Shown here in pieces: positions 31,832 through 40,711 of a DNA stretch of 64,000 nt. The notes below the pieces were generated by a model. It was not told where the DNA came from. It saw only the letters and a list, made by a program, of their open reading frames with translations, and made no database searches. This DNA comes from Streptomyces sp. CG4 (lineage in GTDB: Bacteria > Actinomycetota > Actinomycetes > Streptomycetales > Streptomycetaceae): positions 1,798,001-1,862,000 of the forward strand of contig NZ_CP163525.1 in NCBI RefSeq assembly GCF_041080655.1. The letters are read 5' to 3'. The translations under genes and the position numbers were made by a program. Numbering within the stretch: position 1 is the first letter of the stretch; every line of letters begins with the position of its first letter.

Positions 31832-33298
31832 TCACCGGCCGGCCACCGTCGTCTGACGCGCGGCCGGGGCCGCCCCCGGACTGCCATCGATGCCGAGCAC
31901 GGCCAGGATCTCCTCGAGGCTGTGTTTGGCGTCACCGAAGAGCATGCTGCTGTTCTCGCGGAAGAAGAGTGGGTTCTGGACACCCGCGTAGCCGGAGGCC
32001 ATGGAGCGTTTGAAGACGATGACCTGCTCCGCCTCCCAGACACGCAGCACCGGCATGCCGGCGATCGGGCTGGTCGGGTCCTCGGTCGCGGCCGGGTTGA
32101 CGGTGTCGTTCGCGCCGATGACCAGCACGACGGAGGTGTCGGCGAAGTCGTCGTTGATCTCGTCCATCTCCAGGACGATGTCGTACGGCACCTTCGCCTC
32201 GGCCAGCAGCACGTTCATGTGCCCGGGCAGGCGCCCGGCGACGGGATGGACGCCGAAGCGGACCTCGACGCCCCGGTCGCGCAGCCGGCGCGTCAACTCG
32301 GCGACGGGATGCTGGGCCTGGGCGACGGCCATGCCGTAACCGGGGGTGATGATCACCGAGCGGGCCTGCGCGAGCATCTCGGCCGCCTCCGCGGCCCGCA
32401 CCTCGCGGTGCTCGCCCTGCTCCTCCTCGCGGCCGGACGGCGCCTCGATACCGAAACCGCCCGCGATGACGGAGATGAAGGAGCGGTTCATCGCCTTGCA
32501 CATGATGTAGGACAGGTAGGCGCCGGAGGAGCCCACCAGCGCGCCCGTGACGATGAGCAGGTTGTTGTCGAGCAGGAATCCGGCCGCGGCCGCTGCCCAG
32601 CCCGAGTAGCTGTTCAGCATGGAGACGACGACCGGCATGTCGCCGCCGCCGATCGATGCGACCAGGTGCCAGCCGAGGGCCAGTGCCAGCGCGGTGACCG
32701 CGATCATCAGCGGCAGGTTCGGGCTCATCGTGAACCAGACGGTCAGCGCGACGAAGGCGCCGAGCGCGCCGAGGTTCAGCGCGTTCTTGCCCGGCAGCGT
32801 CAGCGGACGGGACTTGATGCGCGCCGAGAGCTTCAGGAACGCGACGATCGAGCCCGTGAAGGTGACCGCTCCGATGAAGATGCCGATGAACTCCTCGGCA
32901 TGGTGGATGCCCAGCAGGTCGGCGCCGATCCGGGTCTGCGCCGCGCCGTGCGCCTCCACCTCCAGGTAGCTGCTCCAGCCCACCAGCACCGCGGCAAGGC
33001 CGACGAAGCTGTGCAGCACCGCGATCAGTTCCGGCATCTGCGTCATCTCGACGCGGCGGGCCCGCCACAGGCCGATCGCCGCGCCGAGCGCCATGGCCAG
33101 CACGATCAGGGCCACCGCCCCGGCGGTGATGCTCTGCGCCGCCACGACGATGGTGGCGACCAGTGCGAGGGCCATGCCCGCGATGCCGTAGACGACACCG
33201 GCGCGGGCGGTGCGGTGCTGGGACAGGCCGGCCAGGCTGAGGATGAACAACAGGGCGGCGACCAGGTCGGCAGCGTGAGAGGCCGTCAGGGAGGTCAT
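31832..33298 (-). CDS. pntB: NAD(P) transhydrogenase subunit beta
   Basis: A 488-residue protein with nine or so membrane helices in the first 270 residues, then the NADP(H)-binding domain III with [78 protein letters not shown] and [19 protein letters not shown], all characteristic of PntB. It works with PntA to drive hydride transfer from NADH to NADP+ using the proton gradient, supplying NADPH for biosynthesis. Start ATG 33298, seven bases after the pntA stop. Confidence 0.97.
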   Translation of the reverse strand: MTSLTASHAADLVAALLFILSLAGLSQHRTARAGVVYGIAGMALALVATIVVAAQSITAGAVALIVLAMALGAAIGLWRARRVEMTQMPELIAVLHSFVGLAAVLVGWSSYLEVEAHGAAQTRIGADLLGIHHAEEFIGIFIGAVTFTGSIVAFLKLSARIKSRPLTLPGKNALNLGALGAFVALTVWFTMSPNLPLMIAVTALALALGWHLVASIGGGDMPVVVSMLNSYSGWAAAAAGFLLDNNLLIVTGALVGSSGAYLSYIMCKAMNRSFISVIAGGFGIEAPSGREEEQGEHREVRAAEAAEMLAQARSVIITPGYGMAVAQAQHPVAELTRRLRDRGVEVRFGVHPVAGRLPGHMNVLLAEAKVPYDIVLEMDEINDDFADTSVVLVIGANDTVNPAATEDPTSPIAGMPVLRVWEAEQVIVFKRSMASGYAGVQNPLFFRENSSMLFGDAKHSLEEILAVLGIDGSPGAAPAARQTTVAGR

Positions 33299-33304
33299 CT
33301 GGGC

Positions 33305-34867
33305 TCAGCCTTTCGAGAACATGGACAGCATGCGGCGGGTGACGGAGAAACCTCCGAAGATGTTGACGCTCGTCAGCAGGATCGCCACGAAGGACAGCGC
33401 GGTGACGATCCGGCTCTCGTGCCCGATCTGCAGCAGGGCGCCGATCACGACGATCCCGGAGATCGCGTTGGTCACCGACATCAGCGGGGTGTGCAGCGCG
33501 TGGTGCACCTTGCCGATGACGTAGTAGCCGATCACCACCGCCAGGGAGAACACGGTGAAGTTTCCCGCGAGTTGAGTGGGTGCGAAGGCAACCAGCAGGA
33601 ACATGGCGAGCATGCCGAGCCCGATCAGGCCGAAGCGTCGCACCGGCGTCAGCTTCCGTCGCTTCGGCTCGGGCTCGGGCTCGACAACCGTGGTCTCGGG
33701 TTGCGCGGCGGGCGCGGCCGAGACGGCCACGGGCGGGGGCGGCCAGGTGACGTCGCCGTCCCGCACCACCGTCACGGCCCGCTGCACGACATCGTCGAAG
33801 TCGATCGCCAGCCGCCCGTCCTTGCCGGGGGTGAGCAGTTTCAGCAGGTTCACCAGGTTGGTGCCGAACAGCTGCGAGGCCTGGGCGGGCAGCCGGGAGG
33901 CCAAGTCGGTGTAGCCGATGATGGTGACCCCGTTGTCGGTGACCACCGCACGTCCCGGCACGGTGCCCTCGACGTTGCCCCCCTGGGCGGCGGCCATGTC
34001 GACGATGACGCTGCCCGGCTTCATGACGGCCACGTCCTCGGCGGACAGCAGACGCGGCGCCGGCCGGCCCGGGATCAGCGCGGTGGTGATCACGATGTCC
34101 ACGTCCGCGGCCTGCTCGTGGTAGAGCTCGGCGGCGGCACGGTCGTAGTCGGCCGAGGTCGCCTTGGCATAGCCGTCGGTGCTCGTCTCCTGGGCGGCGT
34201 TCACCGGGAGGTATTCGGCGCCCAGCGACTTCACCTGATCCGCGACCTCGGGCCGCGGGTCGGTGGCCCGCACGATCGCACCGAGGCTGGAGGCGGCGCC
34301 GATCGCCGCCAGACCGGCCACGCCCGCGCCGGCGACCAGCACCTTGGCCGGCGGCACCTTGCCCGCCGCTGTGACCTGGCCGGTGAAGAACCGGCCGAAG
34401 ACGTGCGCGGCCTCGATGACCGCCCGGTAGCCGGCGATGTTCGCCATGGACGACAGCACGTCCATCGACTGTGCGCGCGAGATGCGCGGCACCGCGTCCA
34501 GCGCCAGAGCGGTCATCCCGGCATCGGCGAGTGACTGAATCAGCTCGGGCCTTTGTCCCGGCGCGAGCAGGGCGACCACGGTCGCACCCTGTCGGAGCCG
34601 GGTGATCTCCGCGTCGGAGGGCGAGTTCACCTTCAGGACGACATCCGCGTCCCAGGCCTCGCCGATCTCGGCGCCGGTGTCGAGGTAGGCCTGGTCACTG
34701 AAGCCGGACACCGCGCCGGCCTCGGACTCCACCACGACCTTGTAACCGAGACCCAACAGCTGACGTACCGTCGCCGGCGTCGCCGCGACGCGTGTCTCGC
34801 CGGAGACGGATTCGGCCACCACGCCGATGCGCTGAGGGGGGTGGTGCACAGGTTCTTGTGCAGACAT
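33305..34867 (-). CDS. pntA: NAD(P) transhydrogenase subunit alpha
   Basis: A 520-residue protein with domain I (NAD(H)-binding; VAESVSGETRVAATPATVRQLLGLGYKVVVES at the start, the Rossmann segment VLVAGAGVAGLAAIGAASSLGAIVRATDPRPE and MKPGSVIVDMAAAQGGNVEGT) followed by a Pro/Ala linker (about 385-410) and four membrane helices. This is the fused PntA form of E. coli type; in some actinobacteria it is split into two genes. First gene of the leftward pntAB pair; GGAGAG lies upstream of ATG 34867. Confidence 0.97.
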   Translation of the reverse strand: MSAQEPVHHPPQRIGVVAESVSGETRVAATPATVRQLLGLGYKVVVESEAGAVSGFSDQAYLDTGAEIGEAWDADVVLKVNSPSDAEITRLRQGATVVALLAPGQRPELIQSLADAGMTALALDAVPRISRAQSMDVLSSMANIAGYRAVIEAAHVFGRFFTGQVTAAGKVPPAKVLVAGAGVAGLAAIGAASSLGAIVRATDPRPEVADQVKSLGAEYLPVNAAQETSTDGYAKATSADYDRAAAELYHEQAADVDIVITTALIPGRPAPRLLSAEDVAVMKPGSVIVDMAAAQGGNVEGTVPGRAVVTDNGVTIIGYTDLASRLPAQASQLFGTNLVNLLKLLTPGKDGRLAIDFDDVVQRAVTVVRDGDVTWPPPPVAVSAAPAAQPETTVVEPEPEPKRRKLTPVRRFGLIGLGMLAMFLLVAFAPTQLAGNFTVFSLAVVIGYYVIGKVHHALHTPLMSVTNAISGIVVIGALLQIGHESRIVTALSFVAILLTSVNIFGGFSVTRRMLSMFSKG

Positions 34868-35109
34868 ATCTCGTGTTCTCTCCTGGGAGGAGGGTTTGAC
34901 GGGCTATCCGCGATCAAAGGCGGCGTCCACAGGGCTCGTCCTCGTGGACACCGGCCGTGGGAACCTACCCGTCAGGGCCGTCCGTGCCTACGGGCGTGGC
35001 CGTGGTGTGTTTCACTCCGCGGTCGCTGCACCGCCGTCCGGGCGATCCTGGGCCGGGAGGGGCGCCGCGCAGGGGAGTTCGCCCGTCCTGGCACTGTCGC
35101 GGCTCAAGG

Positions 35110-35152
35110 TCCGGGCCATATCCGGGCCATGTCCGGGCCATGTTCGGGTCAG
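35110..35152. repeat. Array of 11-bp direct repeats
   Basis: TCCGGGCCATA, TCCGGGCCATG and TCCGGGCCATG follow each other without a gap (35110-35142), with a fourth weaker unit TTCGGGTCAGC. The 11-base period places every copy on the same DNA face, which suits a regulator binding site. Located about 55 bases upstream of the predicted -35 of the galactosidase promoter. Confidence 0.65.
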
Positions 35153-35205
35153 CGCATCACTACCCCCTCCCGCCCCATTGTGTTGCGCCTTGCGCGCCTT
35201 TACTG

Positions 35206-35234
35206 TTCGACTTTGCCTGAGTCTGTTTGATACT
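35206..35234 (+). promoter_or_regulatory. Predicted promoter of the GH35 gene
   Basis: TTCGAC (35206-35211), 17-base spacer, GATACT (35229-35234). Transcription would begin near 35241, leaving a leader of about 20 bases that includes the GGAGG before GTG 35262. Confidence 0.55.
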
Positions 35235-35261
35235 GATCGCTCAGGCGGTATGGAGGCCGCA

Positions 35262-38200
35262 GTGCGGAGTAATCGGATCGGTTCAGAAGCTGCGAGACCC
35301 GGTCGCCGTCGGTGGTGGAGGGCAGCCCTCGCGACGGCCGCGACCATCGCCCTGGCCGCGGGCATGACCGCGCCCGCCGTGGCGCAGGACGCCGGCGGGC
35401 AGGCACCCGCCGCCGCGTCTGCCGCCAGTCCGCGGGCGCACACGGTGAGTCTCGACGGCTACTCGTTCCTCGTCGACGGCAAGCGCACCTACCTGTGGTC
35501 CGGCGAGTTCCACTACTTCCGGCTCCCGAGTCCGGATCTGTGGCGCGACATCTTCCAGAAGATGAAGGCCGCCGGGTTCAACTCCACCTCGCTGTACTTC
35601 GACTGGGGATACCACTCGCCGAAGCCGGGTGTGTACGACTTCGGCGGGGTGCGTGACGTCGACAAGCTTCTCGACATGGCCCAGGAGGCCGGGCTCTACG
35701 TCATCGCGCGCCCGGCGCCGTACATCAACGCGGAGGTCGACAGCGGCGGCCTGCCCGGCTGGCTGACGACCAAGGCCGGGCACAACCGCAGTGACGACCC
35801 GCAGTTCCTGAAGTACGCCGATGAGTGGCTGACCCAGATCGACCGGATCCTCGCCCGCCACCAGCTGACGAACGGCACCGGGTCCGTCATCGCCTACCAG
35901 GTCGAGAACGAGTACTACAACGGCTCGGCCGCCGGCCGCTCCTACATGAAGCACCTGGAGGACAAGGCCCGCGCCGACGGCATCACGGTACCGCTGACCG
36001 GTAACAACAACGGCACCTTCAACTCCGGTACCGGCGCCCTGGACGTCGACGGACCGGACGCCTACCCGCAGGGCTTCAACTGCTCGAACCCCTCGAAGTG
36101 GAACGGCGTACCCGACATCAGCTATGACCACCCGGCCGGCAGGCCGCTGTACGCACCGGAGTTCCAGGGCGGCGCCTTCGACCCGTGGGGCGGGCCGGGC
36201 TACGACAAGTGCGCCCAGCTGATCAACGACCGGTTCGCCAACGTGTTCTACAAGCAGAACATAGCCGTCGGCGCCACCGCGCAGAGCTTCTACATGACCT
36301 ACGGCGGCACCAACTGGGGCTGGCTGGGCATGCCGGAGAACTACACGTCCTACGACTACGGGGCCGCGATCCGCGAGAACCGCCGGCTCGATCCGAAGTA
36401 CTACGAGGACAAGCTGATCGGGTACTTCACGCAGTCGGTCGCCCCGCTGACCAAGACCGAGGCGATCAGGGCCACGCCGCCGGACGACTCATCGGTCGTC
36501 GACACCGCCCGGATGAACCCCGACACCAAGACGCAGTTCCACGTCCTGCGACACGGGAACTCCACGTCCACGGCGGTCGACAAGACCCATATCTCGCTGG
36601 ACTTCAACGCCCAGCCGTCCGCGGACACCACCTACACCTGGGACGACCCCGACTCCGCGCTGCAGTACACCGGTACGTGGTCGCACACGGCCGACCAGAG
36701 CTACACCGGCGGCGACTACAAGCACACCGAGTCGTTCTCCCACAAGGCGGGTGACTCGGTCACCGTTCCCTTCGACGGCACCGCGGTCCGCTGGATCGGC
36801 TCGAAGACCGACAACCACGGCTACGCCGACGTCTACCTCGACGGCACCAAGGCGGCGACGGTCGACGACTCCGGCGGCGAGAACCAGGCGGTGATCTTCC
36901 AGAAGACCGGTCTCACGCCCGGGGCGCACACACTGAAGATCGTCGTCAACGGGAACCACAGCTCCGGGTCCACGGACAACTACGTGTCCATCGACGCCGT
37001 CGACGTTCCGACGGCCGCCACCGCGACGCCGGCCTACCCGGTCGTGCCGCAGCAGCCGGGCACCGCGATCACCCTCGACGGGCGCGACTCCCACGTGATC
37101 GTGGCGAACTACCGGCTCGGGGACGCCCAGCTGCAGTACTCGACGTCGGAGATCATGACCCACGCGGCCATCGGCAACCGGGACGTCGCCGTGCTCTACG
37201 GCGACCCGGGCAGCGACGGCGAGACCGTTCTTCGCTACTCCTCCAAGCCCACCGTGACCACCAGCGGCGGCACGGTCACGACCACCTGGGACGCGACCAC
37301 CGGTGACCTGCGACTGAACTACACGCACAAGGGCCTGATCCGCATCGGCATCAGCGGCGGCGGCAAGCGCCCGCTGCAGCTGCTCGTCGGCGACAAGGCC
37401 ACGGCGGAGACCTTCTGGCGCCAGGACACGGCGACCGGCCCGGTACTCGTGCGCGGCACCCACCTGCTGCGGACGGCGACCAGCCTGGACGGCGGCCACA
37501 CCATGGCGCTCACCGGCGACAACGCCGACGACAAGAACATCGAGGTGTTCACCTCCGCCGACCACCTCACCTGGAACGGCAGGACGTCGGACACCCGGGC
37601 CGACGGCACGGGAAGCCTCACCGGGAACATCCCGGTGGCCGCCCCGGTACACCTGCCGACGCTGACGAACTGGAAGCATGCCGAGGAGTCCCCCGAAGCG
37701 GCCCCCGGTTTCGACGACTCCAGCTGGCAGGTGGCCGACAAGACGACCACCAACAGCGTCTCCGGCATCAACGCGCTGCCCGTGCTCTACGCGGACGACT
37801 ACGGCTTCCACACCGGCAACACGTGGTACCGCGGCCGCTTCCGCGCCACCGGCACGGAGACCGGCATCCACCTGGTCTCGGACTCCGGCGGCAAGGCGCA
37901 GGCGTTCTCCGCCTGGCTGAACGGCACCTTCCTGGGCAGCTCCACCACCGGCAGCGCGGACTTCACCTTCCCGGCCGGTTCGGTGAAGTCGAAGGGTGAC
38001 AACGTCATCTCCGTGCTCACCGTGAACATGGGGCACGAGGAGGACTACGACTCGACCAACGGCAACAAGTCCGCGCGCGGCCTGACCAGCGCCTCCCTCG
38101 TCGGGGCCCCGCTGACCCCCGTCACCTGGCGGCTGCAGGGCGTACGGGGCGGCGAGGACCTGCAGGACACGGTGCGCGGCCCGCTCTCGACGGGCGGCCT

Positions 38201-39434
38201 GTACGGCGAGCGGGCCGGCTGGTCCCTGCCGGGCTACCCGGACGGCAACTGGAACCAGGTGTCCCTGCCGACGACCGACTCCCGTCCCGGAGTGTCCTGG
38301 TACCGCACCGACGTCAACCTCGACCTGCCGCACGGCCAGGACACCTCGCTCGGGCTGACGTTCGCCGACGACCCGGCACGCAAGTACCGTGCCACGATCT
38401 TCGTGAACGGCTGGCAGGTCGGCGACTACGTCAACTACCTCGGCCCGCAGCGCAGTTTCCCGGTCCCGGGCGGGATCCTGAACCCGAACGGTCACAACAG
38501 CATCGCCATCGCCGTGTGGAACCTGGACGGCAGCACCGGCGGACTCGGCAAGGTCTCGCTCACCAACTACGGCAGCTACGCCTCGTCCCTGCACGTGACG
38601 CAGAACGACAGCCCCCGCTACGACCACGGCAAGTACGCGATGCCGCAGCGTCCCGGAGCGGATGTCACCCTGGACGTGCCGAACACCGCTCAGTCAGCGC
38701 ATGCCTTCACTGCCGAGACGACGATGCGGCTGCCGCAGGACCGGCCCTCCGCCTACCAGTTGAGGGCCTCGCTCTCCGCGCCCGACGGCTGGAGCGTGAG
38801 CGCCATGGGCCCCGTGTCGGTCAGGCGCCTGGCACCCGGCGGATCGGCCACCTTCACCTGGAAGGTCCAGCCGCCGGCCGGGAAGCTGCCTTCCGCCTCG
38901 GCGCTCACCGCCACGGTGCACTACCTGCAGAGCGGACGGCAGGCTGCCGGCAGTGACGAGCGCATCGTCGCCGGGATCCCGCCGGCTCCGCCGACCGGGA
39001 AGAGCGTTGTGAGCGACCTGCCGTTCTTGTCGTCCACCAACGGGTGGGGTCCGGTCGAGCGCGACAGCAGCGTCGGCGAACAGGCGGCCGGGGACGGCCG
39101 TCCGATCCGTATCGCCGACGTCGGTTACGCCAAGGGCCTGGGCACCAACTCGGTCAGTGACGTCGAGCTCTACCTCGCCGGAACGTGCTCGCGGTTGACG
39201 GCAAACGTCGGTGTCGACGACGAGACAGGTGGTGCGGGAACGGTGACGTTCTCCGTGATCGCCGATGGCAGGACCTTGGTGACCACGCCGACGATCCGCG
39301 GCAAGCAGGCTGCGCTGCCGATCGACGTCGACGTCAGCGGCGCCCAGGTGGTCGACCTGAAGGTCGGTGACGCCGGCGACGGCAACGGCAACGACCACGG
39401 CGACTGGGCGATGCCGACGCTGACGTGTGGCTAG
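35262..39434 (+). CDS. Secreted multidomain beta-galactosidase (GH35) with NPCBM-type C-terminus
   Basis: A protein of about 1390 residues. GTG 35262 has GGAGG five bases upstream; ATG 35250 is an alternative. A basic RRRWW-containing N-terminus and hydrophobic segment ending APAVAQ form a signal peptide, possibly Tat. The GH35 barrel follows, with acid/base Glu in VIAYQVENEYYNG and nucleophile Glu in LYAPEFQGGAFDPWGG. Then come beta-sandwich regions: one carbohydrate-binding-like (YTGTWSHTADQSYTGGDYKH), others typical of large GH35 enzymes (WYRGRFRATGTE, WYRTDVNLDLP), a NEW3-like segment, and a C-terminal NPCBM domain (VGYAKGLGTNSVSDVELYL). It should release terminal galactose from polysaccharides outside the cell. 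Confidence 0.93.
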   Translation: MRSNRIGSEAARPGRRRWWRAALATAATIALAAGMTAPAVAQDAGGQAPAAASAASPRAHTVSLDGYSFLVDGKRTYLWSGEFHYFRLPSPDLWRDIFQKMKAAGFNSTSLYFDWGYHSPKPGVYDFGGVRDVDKLLDMAQEAGLYVIARPAPYINAEVDSGGLPGWLTTKAGHNRSDDPQFLKYADEWLTQIDRILARHQLTNGTGSVIAYQVENEYYNGSAAGRSYMKHLEDKARADGITVPLTGNNNGTFNSGTGALDVDGPDAYPQGFNCSNPSKWNGVPDISYDHPAGRPLYAPEFQGGAFDPWGGPGYDKCAQLINDRFANVFYKQNIAVGATAQSFYMTYGGTNWGWLGMPENYTSYDYGAAIRENRRLDPKYYEDKLIGYFTQSVAPLTKTEAIRATPPDDSSVVDTARMNPDTKTQFHVLRHGNSTSTAVDKTHISLDFNAQPSADTTYTWDDPDSALQYTGTWSHTADQSYTGGDYKHTESFSHKAGDSVTVPFDGTAVRWIGSKTDNHGYADVYLDGTKAATVDDSGGENQAVIFQKTGLTPGAHTLKIVVNGNHSSGSTDNYVSIDAVDVPTAATATPAYPVVPQQPGTAITLDGRDSHVIVANYRLGDAQLQYSTSEIMTHAAIGNRDVAVLYGDPGSDGETVLRYSSKPTVTTSGGTVTTTWDATTGDLRLNYTHKGLIRIGISGGGKRPLQLLVGDKATAETFWRQDTATGPVLVRGTHLLRTATSLDGGHTMALTGDNADDKNIEVFTSADHLTWNGRTSDTRADGTGSLTGNIPVAAPVHLPTLTNWKHAEESPEAAPGFDDSSWQVADKTTTNSVSGINALPVLYADDYGFHTGNTWYRGRFRATGTETGIHLVSDSGGKAQAFSAWLNGTFLGSSTTGSADFTFPAGSVKSKGDNVISVLTVNMGHEEDYDSTNGNKSARGLTSASLVGAPLTPVTWRLQGVRGGEDLQDTVRGPLSTGGLYGERAGWSLPGYPDGNWNQVSLPTTDSRPGVSWYRTDVNLDLPHGQDTSLGLTFADDPARKYRATIFVNGWQVGDYVNYLGPQRSFPVPGGILNPNGHNSIAIAVWNLDGSTGGLGKVSLTNYGSYASSLHVTQNDSPRYDHGKYAMPQRPGADVTLDVPNTAQSAHAFTAETTMRLPQDRPSAYQLRASLSAPDGWSVSAMGPVSVRRLAPGGSATFTWKVQPPAGKLPSASALTATVHYLQSGRQAAGSDERIVAGIPPAPPTGKSVVSDLPFLSSTNGWGPVERDSSVGEQAAGDGRPIRIADVGYAKGLGTNSVSDVELYLAGTCSRLTANVGVDDETGGAGTVTFSVIADGRTLVTTPTIRGKQAALPIDVDVSGAQVVDLKVGDAGDGNGNDHGDWAMPTLTCG

Positions 39435-39670
39435 ATGTACGACTGGCGGACGCCTGTGGCAGTGGGTCCTGGATCTTCTGTCGCAGGCGTACGCTCCGGA
39501 GCCGTTCACCGCTTCTCCGAGGCGGAGGGCGGACCGTCGGGGCCGCTGACCAGCTACAGCTTGCCGCCGAAACGGCGCGCGGTGGGCTCGCCTCGCGCGC
39601 CCGGGTGCGCGCCGGTTGCCGCCACCAGCTCCCGGGCCGACGCTGGGTGACTTCACCAGGAGTCGTTCCG

Positions 39671-40072
39671 ATGTGGAGGTTGCCTGTGCCCAGCGGTGTG
39701 GTGAAGTGGCTTGCCCGCGAGCGACGTTGGAGTGGCATCGCCCGGGTCGGCGGCGGTGATGCCGCCGCCCGGAGCTCTGCCGTCCGCGACGACGCGGAAC
39801 GGGAACGCGCCGCCGGCGAGCGCGTGAGCTTCGACGCCAGGGACACCGCGGGCGACCGGGCCGAGACCACCGAGCGTCCGGGACCGGGATGCGGCGAGCC
39901 GGCCGAGAGCCCGGAAGCAGACCAGGGCGACCATGAACGGCTGGCGTGGCCGGTTCAGGCGGTCTTCGACGGTGACGCGGTGGACACCTGTCCGTGGTGC
40001 GTCCACATGCGAGAGGCCGACGCCGCAGAGCGGCGAACCCGAGCGAGGGCGTCGCGACACCAAGGCTCGTGA
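39671..40072 (+). CDS. Small hypothetical protein with a CPWC motif
   Basis: A 133-residue hydrophilic, Arg/Glu-rich protein. ATG 39671 has AGGAG eight bases upstream, which supports a real gene despite no recognised family. The C-terminal part DGDAVDTCPWCVHMREADAAERR contains a CPWC pair that could hold zinc or a disulfide. It lies between the galactosidase and the P-type ATPase pair without obvious links to either. Confidence 0.5.
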   Translation: MWRLPVPSGVVKWLARERRWSGIARVGGGDAAARSSAVRDDAERERAAGERVSFDARDTAGDRAETTERPGPGCGEPAESPEADQGDHERLAWPVQAVFDGDAVDTCPWCVHMREADAAERRTRARASRHQGS

Positions 40073-40181
40073 TCTCCTCTCCTGCTCGGCGGTGACCGGG
40101 CGGCTACATACAGTTCTGTTTCGCCATGCTGATTGTGTACGACGATCTCGGGTACGCAGGTCAGTAGGAGATGAGACGGAC

Positions 40182-40664
40182 ATGACCGAGAAAGCGCGAG
40201 CGTCCTCCGCATCACCCTCAGCGACGGAGAAGCTGCTCCATCCCGTGGGGACGGTAACGGCGACGGTGAGCCATGTCCCGGGCGCGACCATGGTCAAAGA
40301 CGCGTTCGACACCGTCCTGGACACGGTCGGTGTCGTCTCCCCGCGCTCACGGCGCGTTGCCGCGTACGCGGGTGTCGGGCTGCTGGGCGCGGCGGGTGTG
40401 GTCGAGTGGCCGGTGGCGGCTGCGAGCGCCGCGGCGATCTGGCTGACGCAGTCGCGCCCCACGCGTGCCGCCGAGACCGGTGCGCCGAAGACCGGTGCGT
40501 CGAAGACCGGGGCGCGTACGGCTGGTGCGACGCGTCGGGCCGCGTCGAGGTCTTCGGCCAAGGGTGGTGCGGCAGCCAAGCCGCGAACGGCGAAGAAGGC
40601 CGCGGCGGCCAAGACGACCAGGACGAAGAAGACCAAGGCCTCGTCGGCTTCGACGGCTGGTTGA
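40182..40664 (+). CDS. Small membrane-associated protein with Ala/Lys-rich tail, partner of the P-type ATPase
   Basis: A 160-residue protein. The middle (about 60-88: AYAGVGLLGAAGVVEWPVAAASAAAIWL) is hydrophobic, enough for one or two membrane passes. The C-terminal third is low-complexity Ala/Lys/Thr/Arg (AAKPRTAKKAAAAKTTRTKKTK), like histone-like tails. ATG 40182 lies 47 bases before the end-to-start gap with the downstream ATPase, and the genes look co-transcribed. Function unknown. Confidence 0.75.
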   Translation: MTEKARASSASPSATEKLLHPVGTVTATVSHVPGATMVKDAFDTVLDTVGVVSPRSRRVAAYAGVGLLGAAGVVEWPVAAASAAAIWLTQSRPTRAAETGAPKTGASKTGARTAGATRRAASRSSAKGGAAAKPRTAKKAAAAKTTRTKKTKASSASTAG

Positions 40665-40711
40665 GTTTCGACGGCTGGTTGAGTGAGGCGACCGTTCCGC
40701 GAGGGTGAGAG

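Larger units (their letters stand above)
34868..35261. other. Divergent intergenic region pntA / GH35 galactosidase
   Basis: About 390 bases with no gene. It holds the pntA promoter, an array of 11-bp direct repeats (35110-35152) and a likely promoter for the galactosidase (35206-35234). Confidence 0.6.

Noticed and set aside
31415..34534. 1039-codon plus-strand frame opposite pntAB
   Set aside because: PntA and PntB on the other strand are unmistakable; the antisense product is an Asp/His/Arg/Gly low-complexity sequence.
36489..38627. 712-codon minus-strand frame opposite the GH35 gene (also 39653-42487 and 43373-45424 opposite the P-type ATPase)
   Set aside because: Composition of an antisense shadow and no recognisable domain.
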